DNA of 64,000 nt, from positions 2,339,501-2,403,500 of the forward strand of contig NZ_AP022853.1 of the NCBI RefSeq assembly GCF_011764585.1, given 5' to 3'. Each line of letters begins with the position of its first letter. Within the stretch, counting starts at the first letter, position 1. Position numbers and translations under genes: made by a program. Below, piece after piece: positions 35,241-44,340 of this stretch. The DNA is from Sulfurimicrobium lacus (lineage in GTDB: Bacteria > Pseudomonadota > Gammaproteobacteria > Burkholderiales > Sulfuricellaceae). The notes under the pieces were generated by a model. It was not told the DNA's origin and searched no databases. It saw only the letters and a list, made by a program, of their open reading frames with translations.

Positions 35241-36488
35241 ATGAGCACGATGGAAACACAAACATTTTTTCTATATCTGCTGGGTATTCTGCTGTCCGCG
35301 AGAGTTTTTGCGGAACTGGCGGTGCGCCTGAAGGCACCGGCCGTGATCGGCGAATTGATTGCCGGCGTCGTGCTCGGGCCAAGTCTGCTCGGCTGGATCG
35401 AGCCGGTCCAGGTGATCAAATTGCTGGCAGAAATCGGCATCATTTTGCTTCTGTTCGAAGTCGGCCTGGAAACCGATGTGACGCGCCTCGCTCGCTCCGG
35501 AGCCAAATCGGTTGCCGTCGCCATCAGCGGTTTTGTGCTGCCATTCCTGCTCGGATACGCTGCGAGCCGCTGGATCTTTGGGCTGGATGCCCTGACGGCG
35601 GCATTTATCGGCGGAACCCTGACTGCCACCAGCATCGGCATTACCGTGCGCGTGCTCGCGGATCTCAACCGGCAACGCAGCCATGAGGCCCAGGTGATCC
35701 TGGGCGCGGCAGTTCTGGACGACGTGCTTGGCGTGCTGCTCCTGGCCTTGCTATACGAATTTTCCGTCGGCGGGGGCGTCAGCCTGGTCAACTTCGGCAA
35801 AGTCCTGTTATTCGTCTCCACTTTTTTTGTGCTGGCTCCGGCCTCCGCGAAAATCATGTCTTTGGTGATCCGCCGCTTCGACAAAAAAAGCGAGATACCC
35901 GGCCTGATCCCCACCGCCATCGTTTCGCTGGTGCTGTTCTTCGCGTGGCTGGCCCATGCCATCGGCGCACCGGAATTGCTGGGTGGATTCGCGGCGGGCC
36001 TCGCCCTTTCGCGGCGGTTCTTCCTGCCTTTCGGCACGGCTCTGCACAGCAATCCGATCTTCTCCGAGCGCATCGAAAGGCAGATGAAACCCATTGTTCA
36101 CCTGTTCACGCCGATATTCTTTGTCATGGTGGGGCTGTCTCTTAACCTCAGGGAAGTTGACTGGGGCTCCGGCTTTATCTGGAGCTTTTCAATGCTTCTT
36201 CTGGCTGTAGCCGTGCTCGGCAAACTTGCCAGCGCGTTCCTGGTGCGCGAAACAACGCTCACGCGGCTCGCCATCGGCTTTTCCATGATCCCGCGGGGAG
36301 AAGTGGGGCTGATTTTCGCCGAACTTGGGCGCGTGAGCGGCATTTTCACCAACGATGTCTATGCCGGCATGATCATCGTCATCGCCCTGACTACCGTTTT
36401 GCCGCCATTCGCTTTGAAATGGCTCTATTCCCGCCACGGCCAGAATATCGGGAAACGGAATCCGGGCGAGGATGGCGAGGTGCAATGA
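35241..36488 (+). CDS. CPA2-family cation/proton antiporter
   Basis: Inner-membrane antiporter of the KefB/NapA type, 415 residues from ATG 35241 (GTG 35232 and ATG 35250 are alternatives). It has about twelve helices and family-like stretches: PAVIGELIAGVVLGPSLLGW, ILLLFEVGLETD and ILGAAVLDDVLGVLLLA with the paired Asp. No TrkA-N domain follows. The next gene, a kinase, begins 1 nt after the stop. Confidence 0.87.
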   Translation: MSTMETQTFFLYLLGILLSARVFAELAVRLKAPAVIGELIAGVVLGPSLLGWIEPVQVIKLLAEIGIILLLFEVGLETDVTRLARSGAKSVAVAISGFVLPFLLGYAASRWIFGLDALTAAFIGGTLTATSIGITVRVLADLNRQRSHEAQVILGAAVLDDVLGVLLLALLYEFSVGGGVSLVNFGKVLLFVSTFFVLAPASAKIMSLVIRRFDKKSEIPGLIPTAIVSLVLFFAWLAHAIGAPELLGGFAAGLALSRRFFLPFGTALHSNPIFSERIERQMKPIVHLFTPIFFVMVGLSLNLREVDWGSGFIWSFSMLLLAVAVLGKLASAFLVRETTLTRLAIGFSMIPRGEVGLIFAELGRVSGIFTNDVYAGMIIVIALTTVLPPFALKWLYSRHGQNIGKRNPGEDGEVQ

Positions 36489-36489
36489 C

Positions 36490-38076
36490 ATGAGATCCTG
36501 GCAGCTTTTCGCCGGTTACCTGATCTTGTACGTGTTTATGGACTGGGCGAGCTACATCCATCCCGTCCTGCCGCTCGCCATTACCCCCTGGAACCCGCCG
36601 CCAGGACTCAGCCTCGCATTCCTGCTGTTGTATGGTGTTCGGCAGTGGCCGGCCCTGTTTATCGCCGCGCTGCTGGCCGAAATATTCGTGCGCGACATCC
36701 CTGCACCACTCCCCTATCTGGCTGCATCCTCGCTGCTGCTGACAGTCTGCTACACCGGCGCAGCAGCCCTTCTCCTCGGCCCGCTGCGCTTCGACACTAA
36801 ATTTTCCAGCCTGCGCGACCTGTCGTTGCTGCTTGCCGTGGCGCTGGGCGGAACACTGCTGGCTTCCCTGGCATACGTTTCCACCTATGCCGCGGCCGGC
36901 CTGGTGCCAACGCAACAGTTCATGACCAACATCCTGCGTTTCTGGGTAGGCGACGTAATCGGCATCATGGTCGCCGCCCCGCTGATTCTCTCCCTGGCCG
37001 CCCATCAAACCGGCATCCGTTCCATCAGCGCGAGGGAAATCATGGCACAGGCGGCAAGTCTCGCCCTGGCGCTCTGGGTGATTTTTGGCCTGGCATTTAC
37101 CGACGAATTCAAGTTCTTCTACCTGCTGTTTCTCCCCCTGATCTGGATCGCCATGCGGCACGGCGTCCGGGGCGCGACACTGGCCATTCTCGGAACGCAG
37201 CTCGGATTGATCGTTGCGTTCCAGACGGGTGAGCACAAAGCCACCGCGGTCATTGAACTTCAGCTGCTCATGCTGGCTCTGGCAATCACCGGACTTTATT
37301 TGGGCATGGCCGTTACCAGCCGCCGGCTGCTGGAAGAGCGCCTGCAAGCGCAGCAAGCCGAACTGGATCGCGCACTGCGCTTTGCTGCCGCCGGCGAGAT
37401 GACTTCTGCCGTGGCGCATGAACTGAACCAGCCGCTTTCAGCGCTGACCAGCTATCTGCGTTCCTGCCAGCTATTGCTCACCCAGCCGGAAACGCAGCAC
37501 GCCCTGCTGGCGGATACAATGGAGAAAACCGTTGGCGAAGCCCGCCGCGCCGGACAGGTGGTACACCGCCTGCGCAATTTTTATCGCTGGGGCATCGTCC
37601 AGCTCCAGCAAATATCCGTATTGCCCTTCCTGCAGGAAGGCATCATCCCGCTGCTTAATCGCGCCGAGCGGCACAACATTTCGCTGCGTATTTCCTGTCC
37701 GCAAACCTTGCCCGATATCCGGGCGGACCGGGTGCAACTGGAAACCGTGCTGCACAACCTGGTGTTCAATTCGATCGATGCCATTGACGGGGCCAGGAGT
37801 GCTCGCGGGGAGATCGTCATTGAGGCGGCTGAATTTACTGCCGATGACATTTGCATCTGCGTCTCGGATAGCGGTCCTGGCGTCTCGCAAGAAATGCAGC
37901 CACATATTTTCGAAGCCTTCGCTACCGGCAAAATAGACGGCACCGGATTGGGGCTCGCGATCAGCCGTTCCATGATTGAAGCAAATCACGGCAAAATATG
38001 GTTGGATAATTCATATGCGGCCGGTGCACGCTTTTGCTTCAGCGTCCCGCTGAACACACAGACAGGAAACACATGA
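36490..38076 (+). CDS. MASE1 membrane histidine kinase
   Basis: A 528-residue kinase. The first about 280 residues form a MASE1 sensor with about eight helices (ITPWNPPPGLSLAFLLLYG, FWVGDVIGIMVAAPLIL). The H-box is SAVAHELNQPLSALTSYL near 317 and the ATPase part has NLVFNSIDAI and GTGLGLAISRSMIE. FixL/DctB-like kinase core. The gene overlaps its regulator by ATGA and follows an antiporter gene, so they may be co-transcribed. Confidence 0.88.
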   Translation: MRSWQLFAGYLILYVFMDWASYIHPVLPLAITPWNPPPGLSLAFLLLYGVRQWPALFIAALLAEIFVRDIPAPLPYLAASSLLLTVCYTGAAALLLGPLRFDTKFSSLRDLSLLLAVALGGTLLASLAYVSTYAAAGLVPTQQFMTNILRFWVGDVIGIMVAAPLILSLAAHQTGIRSISAREIMAQAASLALALWVIFGLAFTDEFKFFYLLFLPLIWIAMRHGVRGATLAILGTQLGLIVAFQTGEHKATAVIELQLLMLALAITGLYLGMAVTSRRLLEERLQAQQAELDRALRFAAAGEMTSAVAHELNQPLSALTSYLRSCQLLLTQPETQHALLADTMEKTVGEARRAGQVVHRLRNFYRWGIVQLQQISVLPFLQEGIIPLLNRAERHNISLRISCPQTLPDIRADRVQLETVLHNLVFNSIDAIDGARSARGEIVIEAAEFTADDICICVSDSGPGVSQEMQPHIFEAFATGKIDGTGLGLAISRSMIEANHGKIWLDNSYAAGARFCFSVPLNTQTGNT

Positions 38077-38693
38077 CTGACCCTACGATTTTCATTGTGG
38101 ACGACGACGCGTCCGTCCGGGATTCGCTCTCCCTGCTGCTGGGGCTGAAAGGCTATGCGACCCGCAGCTTCGCCTCGGCGGAAGACTTTCTCTCCACCTG
38201 CCAGCCCGACTGGCATGGCTGCCTTTTGCTGGATATCCGCATGCCGGGAATGAAAGGCCTGGAGCTGCAGCAGCACCTGATTTCCCGCCAGATATTCCTG
38301 CCCATCATTTTCATCACGGGCCATGGCGACGTGGCTGCGACACGCGCCGCGCTCAAGGCCGGCGCGGCCGATTTTCTCGAAAAGCCGCTGGACGACCGGC
38401 TGCTGCTCACGGCGATCGCCGATGCGCTGAAAAGCAGCGCTCATCAACGTGATGAAGCGGCGGTTGCACAGGAGATCATGGACCGGATATCACGGCTGAC
38501 CGCACGCGAGCGCGAAGTAATGGAGAAAGTCACCCTCGGCGAGCCCAACCGGGAAATCGCCCGGCGACTTGGCATCAGCCCGCGCACGGTGGAAGTCTAC
38601 AAAGCGCGCATGATGGAAAAAATGCGGACGCAGAGCCTGCCTGAACTGGTTCGCTTGGTCCTCAGCATTAAAACAAGCGAGCCATCGGATTAG
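38073..38693 (+). CDS. FixJ-family response regulator
   Basis: A 206-residue regulator: receiver domain (VDDDASVRDS, LLLDIRMPGMKG with phospho-Asp near 54, LEKPLDD) and a LuxR-type helix-turn-helix (LTAREREVMEKVTLGEPNREIARRLGISPRTVEVYKARMM). It pairs with the MASE1 kinase. A perfect palindrome 43 nt after its stop could be its binding site for the downstream genes. Confidence 0.9.
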   Translation: MTDPTIFIVDDDASVRDSLSLLLGLKGYATRSFASAEDFLSTCQPDWHGCLLLDIRMPGMKGLELQQHLISRQIFLPIIFITGHGDVAATRAALKAGAADFLEKPLDDRLLLTAIADALKSSAHQRDEAAVAQEIMDRISRLTAREREVMEKVTLGEPNREIARRLGISPRTVEVYKARMMEKMRTQSLPELVRLVLSIKTSEPSD

Positions 38694-38735
38694 GGCGCGC
38701 TTCTTTCTCCGCCTGCAGCGCAATCCACACCGAAA

Positions 38736-38752
38736 GTAAGGGATTCCCTTAC
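38736..38752. promoter_or_regulatory. palindromic operator candidate for FixJ-like regulator
   Basis: GTAAGGGA-T-TCCCTTAC is a perfect 8-1-8 inverted repeat in the 316-nt gap between the regulator gene and the CBS gene. Nothing else in that gap reads as coding. The size and symmetry suit a dimeric regulator, and the nearest candidate is the FixJ-like protein encoded immediately upstream. Confidence 0.5.
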
Positions 38753-39009
38753 GCGTACCCCCGAATTTCCTCCCCTCCTCCATGGAACTATCATTGAACC
38801 ATAGCGATAGCCATTGAAATGCTGCTCGCGGCGCCCGTTCCAACTCAGGTGCCACGATGCGAGTAAAACGAGATAAAAAGCCGCCCAATCCATTCGATAT
38901 ACCTGAACATCACCCACTCTGGTTTGCCACGCGGAAACGGGGTTCGACGAATACCTGAATCGTGTTGGCCGTGCCTCGCAAAGGCAAGGCTGCACATCAA
39001 AGACCAATC

Positions 39010-39471
39010 ATGAGCATCCAATCCATTCCCTACTGTCCTCCGACCATCGGCATTCTTCCCGAGACGAGCCTGCTGGATGCGCTCAAGCTGATGCTGGAAA
39101 AGCAGATCAATCATGTGCCATTGCGCGACGGCAATGGGAAATTTGCCGGCATCGTCAGCACCCAGGCCATCCTTTCCGAACTGATTCCGGCCAGTGCCCG
39201 GGTCGAGCACGGCTTGTCCGACCTGAAGTTTGCCGGGGACGCCACACGGCTGCTTTCGTCCCGCCTGCACGATCTGGAGCACCGTACTGTCGGCGAATTT
39301 GCCTGGAAAAATGTGCCGGTGCTGAACGAAGACTGCCCGGTCCTGGAGGCGGCCCTGCTGCTCAGCCAGAGCAACGCTCCGCTGCCGGTGATCGGCAAGG
39401 ACGGCACGCTGCTTGGCATGCTCAGCCGACGCACCCTGCTTGACTATCTCGTGCAGCAGGCAGGCATCTGA
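39010..39471 (+). CDS. CBS-domain pair protein
   Basis: A 153-residue cytoplasmic protein made of two CBS motifs (ILPETSLLDALKLMLEKQINHVPLRDGNGKFAGIVS and VPVLNEDCPVLEAALLLSQSNAPLPVIGKDGTLLGMLS). Such pairs bind adenine nucleotides and regulate partners, often transporters. It ends 1 nt before the NhaD-like antiporter, which makes that protein a likely partner. Confidence 0.87.
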   Translation: MSIQSIPYCPPTIGILPETSLLDALKLMLEKQINHVPLRDGNGKFAGIVSTQAILSELIPASARVEHGLSDLKFAGDATRLLSSRLHDLEHRTVGEFAWKNVPVLNEDCPVLEAALLLSQSNAPLPVIGKDGTLLGMLSRRTLLDYLVQQAGI

Positions 39472-39472
39472 A

Positions 39473-40810
39473 ATGCACGGCGCTGTTTCCACCACCCAGG
39501 TGATCCTGGGACTAAGCCCGCTCGCCGTGTCGCTCGCGGTGTTCGTGCTGACCTACGCCGCCATCGTCACCGAAACGATCAACCGCTCCATCATCGCCTT
39601 GCTGGGCGCGGGGCTGATGATTTTCTCCGGCGTGCTGCAACAGAGCGAGGCCGTGGCAGGCATCGATTTCAACACCATCAGCCTGCTCACCGGGATGATG
39701 GTGCTGGTGGCGATCACCCAGAAGAGCGGAGTGTTCCAGTGCGTTGCCATCGTTGTGGCGAAATGGGTGAAGGCCGACCCCTGGGGCCTGCTGGTGATGC
39801 TCGCCGTAATCACGGCGGTATTTTCCGCCCTGCTCGACAATGTCACCACGGTGCTCCTGATCGTGCCGGTAGCCTTGCTCATTACCGACTCGCTCAGAGT
39901 GTCTCCCTACCCCTACCTGTTCTCCATCATATTCGCCTCCAACATCGGCGGCACCGCCACGCTGATCGGCGACCCGCCCAACATCATGATCGGCTCGGCG
40001 GTCGGACTGACCTTCACCGATTTTCTGCTGAACCTGGCACCGATTGCTGTGATCATTTTCGCCCTTACCCTGATCCCGATCTATCTGATATGGGGCCGCA
40101 AGATGCGCGCCGCGCCGGAAGACCGGGCGCAAGTCATGGCGTTCGACGCCAAGGCGGCCATTACCGACTCCCTCCTGCTCAAGCAATCTCTTGCGGTGAT
40201 CGGGCTGGTGATCGCGGGCTTCGTCATGGCTCACCACATCGGTCAGCAACCCGGCACCATCGCCATGTTTGGCGCCGCATTCCTGCTCTTGTTGCGCGTT
40301 TTCGGGAAAGACTCGGAAGAACAGACTCATGAGACACATCGCACCTGGGGCGAAGTGGAATGGGTGACGATCTTCTTTTTCGTCGGCCTGTTCGTGGTGG
40401 TGGCCGGCGTGGAAAAGGCCGGTGCGCTCGACCTGCTGGCCGGAGAGCTTCTGGGTCTGACCGGCGGCGATTTTCCCACTACAGCAATTACCATCCTGTG
40501 GGTCTCGGCGATATTTTCCGCTGTCGTCGACAACATACCTTTCGTCGCCACCATGATTCCCGTCATCCAGAAAATGGAACCGGTGTTCGGCGTGGACAAA
40601 CTGGCCACCCTGTGGTGGTCCTTGGCGCTGGGCGCCTGCCTGGGCGGCAACGGCAGCCTGGTCGGGGCAAGCGCCAACCTGGTGGTGGCGGGTTTCGCCG
40701 AGCGCGCCGGCCAGCCGATCCGCTTTTTGCCGTTCATTCTCATGGCCTTTCCGCTAATGTTGGCCAGCATCGCGGTGGCCAGCCTGTATCTTTACCTACG
40801 CTATCTGTAA
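39473..40810 (+). CDS. NhaD/ArsB-type ion transporter
   Basis: A 445-residue membrane protein of the IT superfamily with about twelve helices and the repeated signature FSALLDNVTTVLLIVPVA and FSAVVDNIPFVATMIPV, plus SNIGGTATLIGDPPNIMIGSA. It fits NhaD-type sodium/proton antiporters and ArsB-type arsenite carriers; the sequence alone does not settle which. No other ars gene is next to it, so NhaD is preferred. Confidence 0.82.
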   Translation: MHGAVSTTQVILGLSPLAVSLAVFVLTYAAIVTETINRSIIALLGAGLMIFSGVLQQSEAVAGIDFNTISLLTGMMVLVAITQKSGVFQCVAIVVAKWVKADPWGLLVMLAVITAVFSALLDNVTTVLLIVPVALLITDSLRVSPYPYLFSIIFASNIGGTATLIGDPPNIMIGSAVGLTFTDFLLNLAPIAVIIFALTLIPIYLIWGRKMRAAPEDRAQVMAFDAKAAITDSLLLKQSLAVIGLVIAGFVMAHHIGQQPGTIAMFGAAFLLLLRVFGKDSEEQTHETHRTWGEVEWVTIFFFVGLFVVVAGVEKAGALDLLAGELLGLTGGDFPTTAITILWVSAIFSAVVDNIPFVATMIPVIQKMEPVFGVDKLATLWWSLALGACLGGNGSLVGASANLVVAGFAERAGQPIRFLPFILMAFPLMLASIAVASLYLYLRYL

Positions 40811-40823
40811 ATATCGATTGCTT

Positions 40824-41198
40824 ATGAAAAAACACTATTTCTTCGCCATTGTCGCCTGCATCGGACTGATGTTTTCCGCCGCACCCGCAATGGCATGCGA
40901 CCTTGTCCACGATGGGCAATGCGCGGGAGCCAGACTGGTAGGAGCCAAGCTTCAGGGCAAAAACCTTGAGAGGGCGAATTTTATGGGCGCCAACCTGAGT
41001 TTCGCCGCTCTTGCCAGTACCAATTTAAGCGGTGCCGACCTGAGAGGCGCCAACCTGAAACACGCCCGCCAGCGCGGCGCCGGACGCTTCACACGAAGCG
41101 TTGACGTTCAGTCTTCAACTGGTCTCACTCCTGGGAGAATTCATATCTCTTTCCGAGCAAATTCATTTCCAGGTCAATCCGCATCGAAACGATCGTAG
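40824..41198 (+). CDS. exported pentapeptide-repeat protein, C-end possibly frameshifted
   Basis: A signal peptide (MKKHYFFAIVACIGLMFSAAPAMA-C) is followed by pentapeptide repeats A(N/D)LxG: GAKLQGKNLERANFMGANL to ADLRGANLKHA. After about residue 78 the repeat stops and the remaining 45 residues (RQRGAGRFTRSVDV onward) look unrelated, as if by frameshift or truncation. The gene lies 13 nt after the antiporter gene. Confidence 0.6.
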   Translation: MKKHYFFAIVACIGLMFSAAPAMACDLVHDGQCAGARLVGAKLQGKNLERANFMGANLSFAALASTNLSGADLRGANLKHARQRGAGRFTRSVDVQSSTGLTPGRIHISFRANSFPGQSASKRS

Positions 41199-41258
41199 AA
41201 ACTTTAATGAAAAGGGTGACTCCATAAAAGGAGAAAGTCTCAGCGGGGAGCGCGAACT

Positions 41259-42125
41259 TTGAAAAAAATCACCAAAGCAGTATTCCCGGTCGCCGGTTTT
41301 GGCAGCCGGTTTCTGCCCGCCACCAAGGCCAGCCCCAAGGAGATGATGCCGGTCGTGGATAAACCGCTGATCCAGTACGCGGTGGAAGAAGCCGTGGCGG
41401 CCGGGATCACCGACATGGTATTCATCACCGGGCGCAACAAGCGCACGATAGAAGACCATTTCGACATGGCTTACGAAGTGGAAGCGGAGCTCGCAGCGCG
41501 TGGCAAAACCGAGTTGCTGCGCGCGGTGCAGGATGTCGTCCCGAAACACGTGAACTGCATCTACATCCGGCAGTCGGAGCCGCTTGGGCTGGGCCATGCC
41601 GTACTGTGCGCGCAACCGGTGGTCCAGGATGAAGCGTTCGCGGTGATACTTGCGGACGATCTGATCGATGCCGAACCACCCGTCATCAAACAAATGGGCT
41701 ACGTGTTTGCAACCCATCAATGTTCTGTCCTGGGCGTACAAGAGGTCGCTCGCGAACATACCGGGCAATACGGGATCGTCAGCGCGACCAATCTGGTGCC
41801 AGGCGTGGAAAAGGTGCATGGGCTCGTCGAAAAGCCGCGCCCCGAAGAGGCTCCCTCCAACTTGGCCGTAGTGGGGCGCTACATCCTTACGCCGCGAATT
41901 TTTCATCACCTGGCGCAAGTTCACGCCGGGGCCGGCGGCGAAATCCAGCTCACTGACGGCATAGCCGCGCTGCTGCGGGAAGAAAAACTGCTGGCCTACC
42001 ATTTCAGCGGCACGCGCTACGATTGCGGTTCGAAGCTGGGATACCTCAAGGCGCAGGTTGCTTTCGGCTTGAAGCATGAAGATTTGCAGGAAGAATTTTC
42101 CGCCTACCTGGCAGCGCTGCAATAA
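41259..42125 (+). CDS. galU: UTP-glucose-1-phosphate uridylyltransferase GalU
   Basis: Makes UDP-glucose from UTP and glucose 1-phosphate. The 288 residues contain [43 protein letters not shown], and [19 protein letters not shown], all typical of GalU. It starts with TTG behind GGGAG. It heads the compatible-solute operon and would supply the sugar donor for the glycosyltransferases downstream. Confidence 0.95.
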   Translation: MKKITKAVFPVAGFGSRFLPATKASPKEMMPVVDKPLIQYAVEEAVAAGITDMVFITGRNKRTIEDHFDMAYEVEAELAARGKTELLRAVQDVVPKHVNCIYIRQSEPLGLGHAVLCAQPVVQDEAFAVILADDLIDAEPPVIKQMGYVFATHQCSVLGVQEVAREHTGQYGIVSATNLVPGVEKVHGLVEKPRPEEAPSNLAVVGRYILTPRIFHHLAQVHAGAGGEIQLTDGIAALLREEKLLAYHFSGTRYDCGSKLGYLKAQVAFGLKHEDLQEEFSAYLAALQ

Positions 42126-42141
42126 GCACCGAGTGGGGAAA

Positions 42142-44340
42142 ATGAAAAAAACAGTCATATTCAGCGATCTCGACGGAACGCTGCTCGACGCGAAGAATTA
42201 TTGTTTTGATGACGCGCTACCGGCACTGAGCCTGCTCCAGGAACGGGCCATTCCGCTGATACTCTGCTCCAGCAAAACCCGCATGGAAATCGAAGCCTAC
42301 CGACTGAGTATGCGCAATGAGCACCCGTTCATATCCGAGAACGGTGGCGGCATCTTCATTCCGCAGGGCTATTTCTCAACGCCGGTTAAAGCCACGAAAA
42401 TTAACGGCTATCAGCTCATCACGCTCGGCATGCCTTATGCGGAAATCAGAAGCCGCTTTGTCGCGCTCAGGAAAAGATTCGGGACACAGGTGCGCGGCTT
42501 TGGCGACATGACTGCACAGGAAGTCGCCGAATTGACTGGCCTTTCATGCGACGAAGCCACTTTGGCAAAGCAGCGAGATTTCGACGAACCCTTCGTTTTC
42601 GACGGAGCGCCCGACGAACATTTCCTGCAAGCCATAATAGACACCGGGCTGCACTGGACCCAGGGGCGGATATTCCACATCCTGGGCAAACACGACAAAG
42701 GCCGTGCCGTGGAAATTCTCATGAAACTTTACCGGCAGGAGCTAGGCGCAATCACCAGCGTCGGCCTGGGCGATGGATTTAACGACCTGCCGATGCTCCA
42801 GGAAGTCGACCGTCCGGTGCTGATCCGCCACGAGGACCGCAGTTTTGACCCTCGCATCGTCATGGCCGGCCTGGTGAAAACGCAGAGCCCCGGCCCGCGG
42901 GGCTGGAACGAAGCGGTGCTGCAGCTGCTGTCAGCCGCGGAGACGACGCCGCAAGCGGTGTTGGGCAGTATTTTCAGCGCTGCCATTGCGGCGGTCGATC
43001 CTTACCAGGCGGTGCTCAACGCCGCAAAACTTGAGCATGAATGCCTGACCGTCGCCGACGCCGTTTACCGGCTTGATACTTTTAGCCGCATTCTCGTGGT
43101 CGGTGCGGGCAAGGCCACCGCGCGCATGGCACTGGCCATCGAACATTTGCTTGGAGCGCGAATTTCGGATGGGCTGATCATCGTAAAGAATGGCCACACG
43201 GCAGGACTTGCCATGGTTGAACAGATAGAGGCTTCCCACCCGGTGCCGAACCAGGCCGGGGTGGAGGGCGCTCAGCGCATACTGGAAATGGTGCGGGGCG
43301 CCGGCGAGAAGACGCTGGTGATCTGCCTGCTCTCGGGCGGTGCGTCGGCCCTGCTGGTTGCCCCCGTCGCGGGCGTCACGCTGCAGGACAAGCAGGAAGT
43401 GACCGCCCTGCTGCTGAAAGCGGGCGCGACCATCGGCGAATTGAACGCCGTGCGCAAACATCTCTCGGCGGTCAAGGGCGGCAGACTGGCGCGGGCCGCC
43501 TGCCCGGCGCAGATGATGACACTGATTCTTTCCGACGTGATCGGTGACCGGCTCGACGTCATCGCTTCCGGGCCGACGGCGCCAGACGGTTCGAGCTTTG
43601 CCGACGCCTGTTCGGTAATCGAAAAATACGGGCTGATGGAAAAAATACCCGTACGCGTCACGGATTATCTGCAGCGGGGTGCCGCCGGTCTGGAAGCCGA
43701 AACGGTGAAAGACGGCGACGCCTGTCTGAGCGCAACCCGCAACGTGATTGTCGGCGGCAGCCGCCAGGCGCTGGCGGCGGCGCAGGAAAAATCGCGACAA
43801 CTCGGATTTGCGGCAGAGATCGTCACGTCTGAACTGCAGGGCGAAGCGCGCGATGCCGCAGGTTTCCTGGCACATACTGCACGCATGACGCAAGACGGCA
43901 TGAACTCGGACGAGCGCCGCTGCCTGCTGTTCGGCGGCGAAACCACGGTCACCGTCAGGGGGACAGGAAAAGGCGGCCGGAACCAGGAGCTGGCACTGGC
44001 GTTTGCCCTGGAGGCTGAAGGCAGACAAGGAATTTCCCTGCTTTCCGCCGGCACGGACGGCAACGACGGACCGACCGATGCGGCGGGCGCGTTGGTCGAC
44101 GGCCGCACCGCCGAACGCGCGCGCCGGCTTGGCATGGAGCCGGCCGCATATCTTGCGGAAAACGATTCCTATGGGTTTTTTCAACGCTTCGACGCCTTGT
44201 CAGGGACGCGCAGCCATTTCATGACCGGACCGACGGGAACGAACGTCATGGACCTCCAGATCATCCTGCTGGAAGGAAACGACGCCGAGCATGCGAACGC
44301 GAACAGAGATAAAAAACCGGAAGGACGACCCACAACATGA
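42142..44340 (+). CDS. fusion: glycosyl-3-phosphoglycerate phosphatase + glycerate 2-kinase
   Basis: A 732-residue two-enzyme fusion. Residues 1-270 are an HAD phosphatase of the mannosyl/glucosyl-3-phosphoglycerate type: FSDLDGTLLD, CSSKTRMEIE, SENGGGIFIP and GLGDGFNDLPML. Residues about 275-710 are a GckA/TtuD (MOFRL) glycerate kinase: LLSGGASALL, GELNAVRKHLSAVKGG, GGETTVTVRGTGKGGRNQEL and SAGTDGNDGPTDAAG. The first releases phosphate from glucosyl-3-phosphoglycerate; the second phosphorylates free glycerate, perhaps for recovery of the solute. It overlaps the next gene by ATGA. Each domain is usually a separate gene. Confidence 0.88.
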   Translation: MKKTVIFSDLDGTLLDAKNYCFDDALPALSLLQERAIPLILCSSKTRMEIEAYRLSMRNEHPFISENGGGIFIPQGYFSTPVKATKINGYQLITLGMPYAEIRSRFVALRKRFGTQVRGFGDMTAQEVAELTGLSCDEATLAKQRDFDEPFVFDGAPDEHFLQAIIDTGLHWTQGRIFHILGKHDKGRAVEILMKLYRQELGAITSVGLGDGFNDLPMLQEVDRPVLIRHEDRSFDPRIVMAGLVKTQSPGPRGWNEAVLQLLSAAETTPQAVLGSIFSAAIAAVDPYQAVLNAAKLEHECLTVADAVYRLDTFSRILVVGAGKATARMALAIEHLLGARISDGLIIVKNGHTAGLAMVEQIEASHPVPNQAGVEGAQRILEMVRGAGEKTLVICLLSGGASALLVAPVAGVTLQDKQEVTALLLKAGATIGELNAVRKHLSAVKGGRLARAACPAQMMTLILSDVIGDRLDVIASGPTAPDGSSFADACSVIEKYGLMEKIPVRVTDYLQRGAAGLEAETVKDGDACLSATRNVIVGGSRQALAAAQEKSRQLGFAAEIVTSELQGEARDAAGFLAHTARMTQDGMNSDERRCLLFGGETTVTVRGTGKGGRNQELALAFALEAEGRQGISLLSAGTDGNDGPTDAAGALVDGRTAERARRLGMEPAAYLAENDSYGFFQRFDALSGTRSHFMTGPTGTNVMDLQIILLEGNDAEHANANRDKKPEGRPTT

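Noticed and set aside
39473-40810. ArsB arsenite efflux as part of the arsenic theme
   Set aside because: The motifs also fit NhaD, no other ars gene is adjacent, and the neighbours are ion-homeostasis genes.
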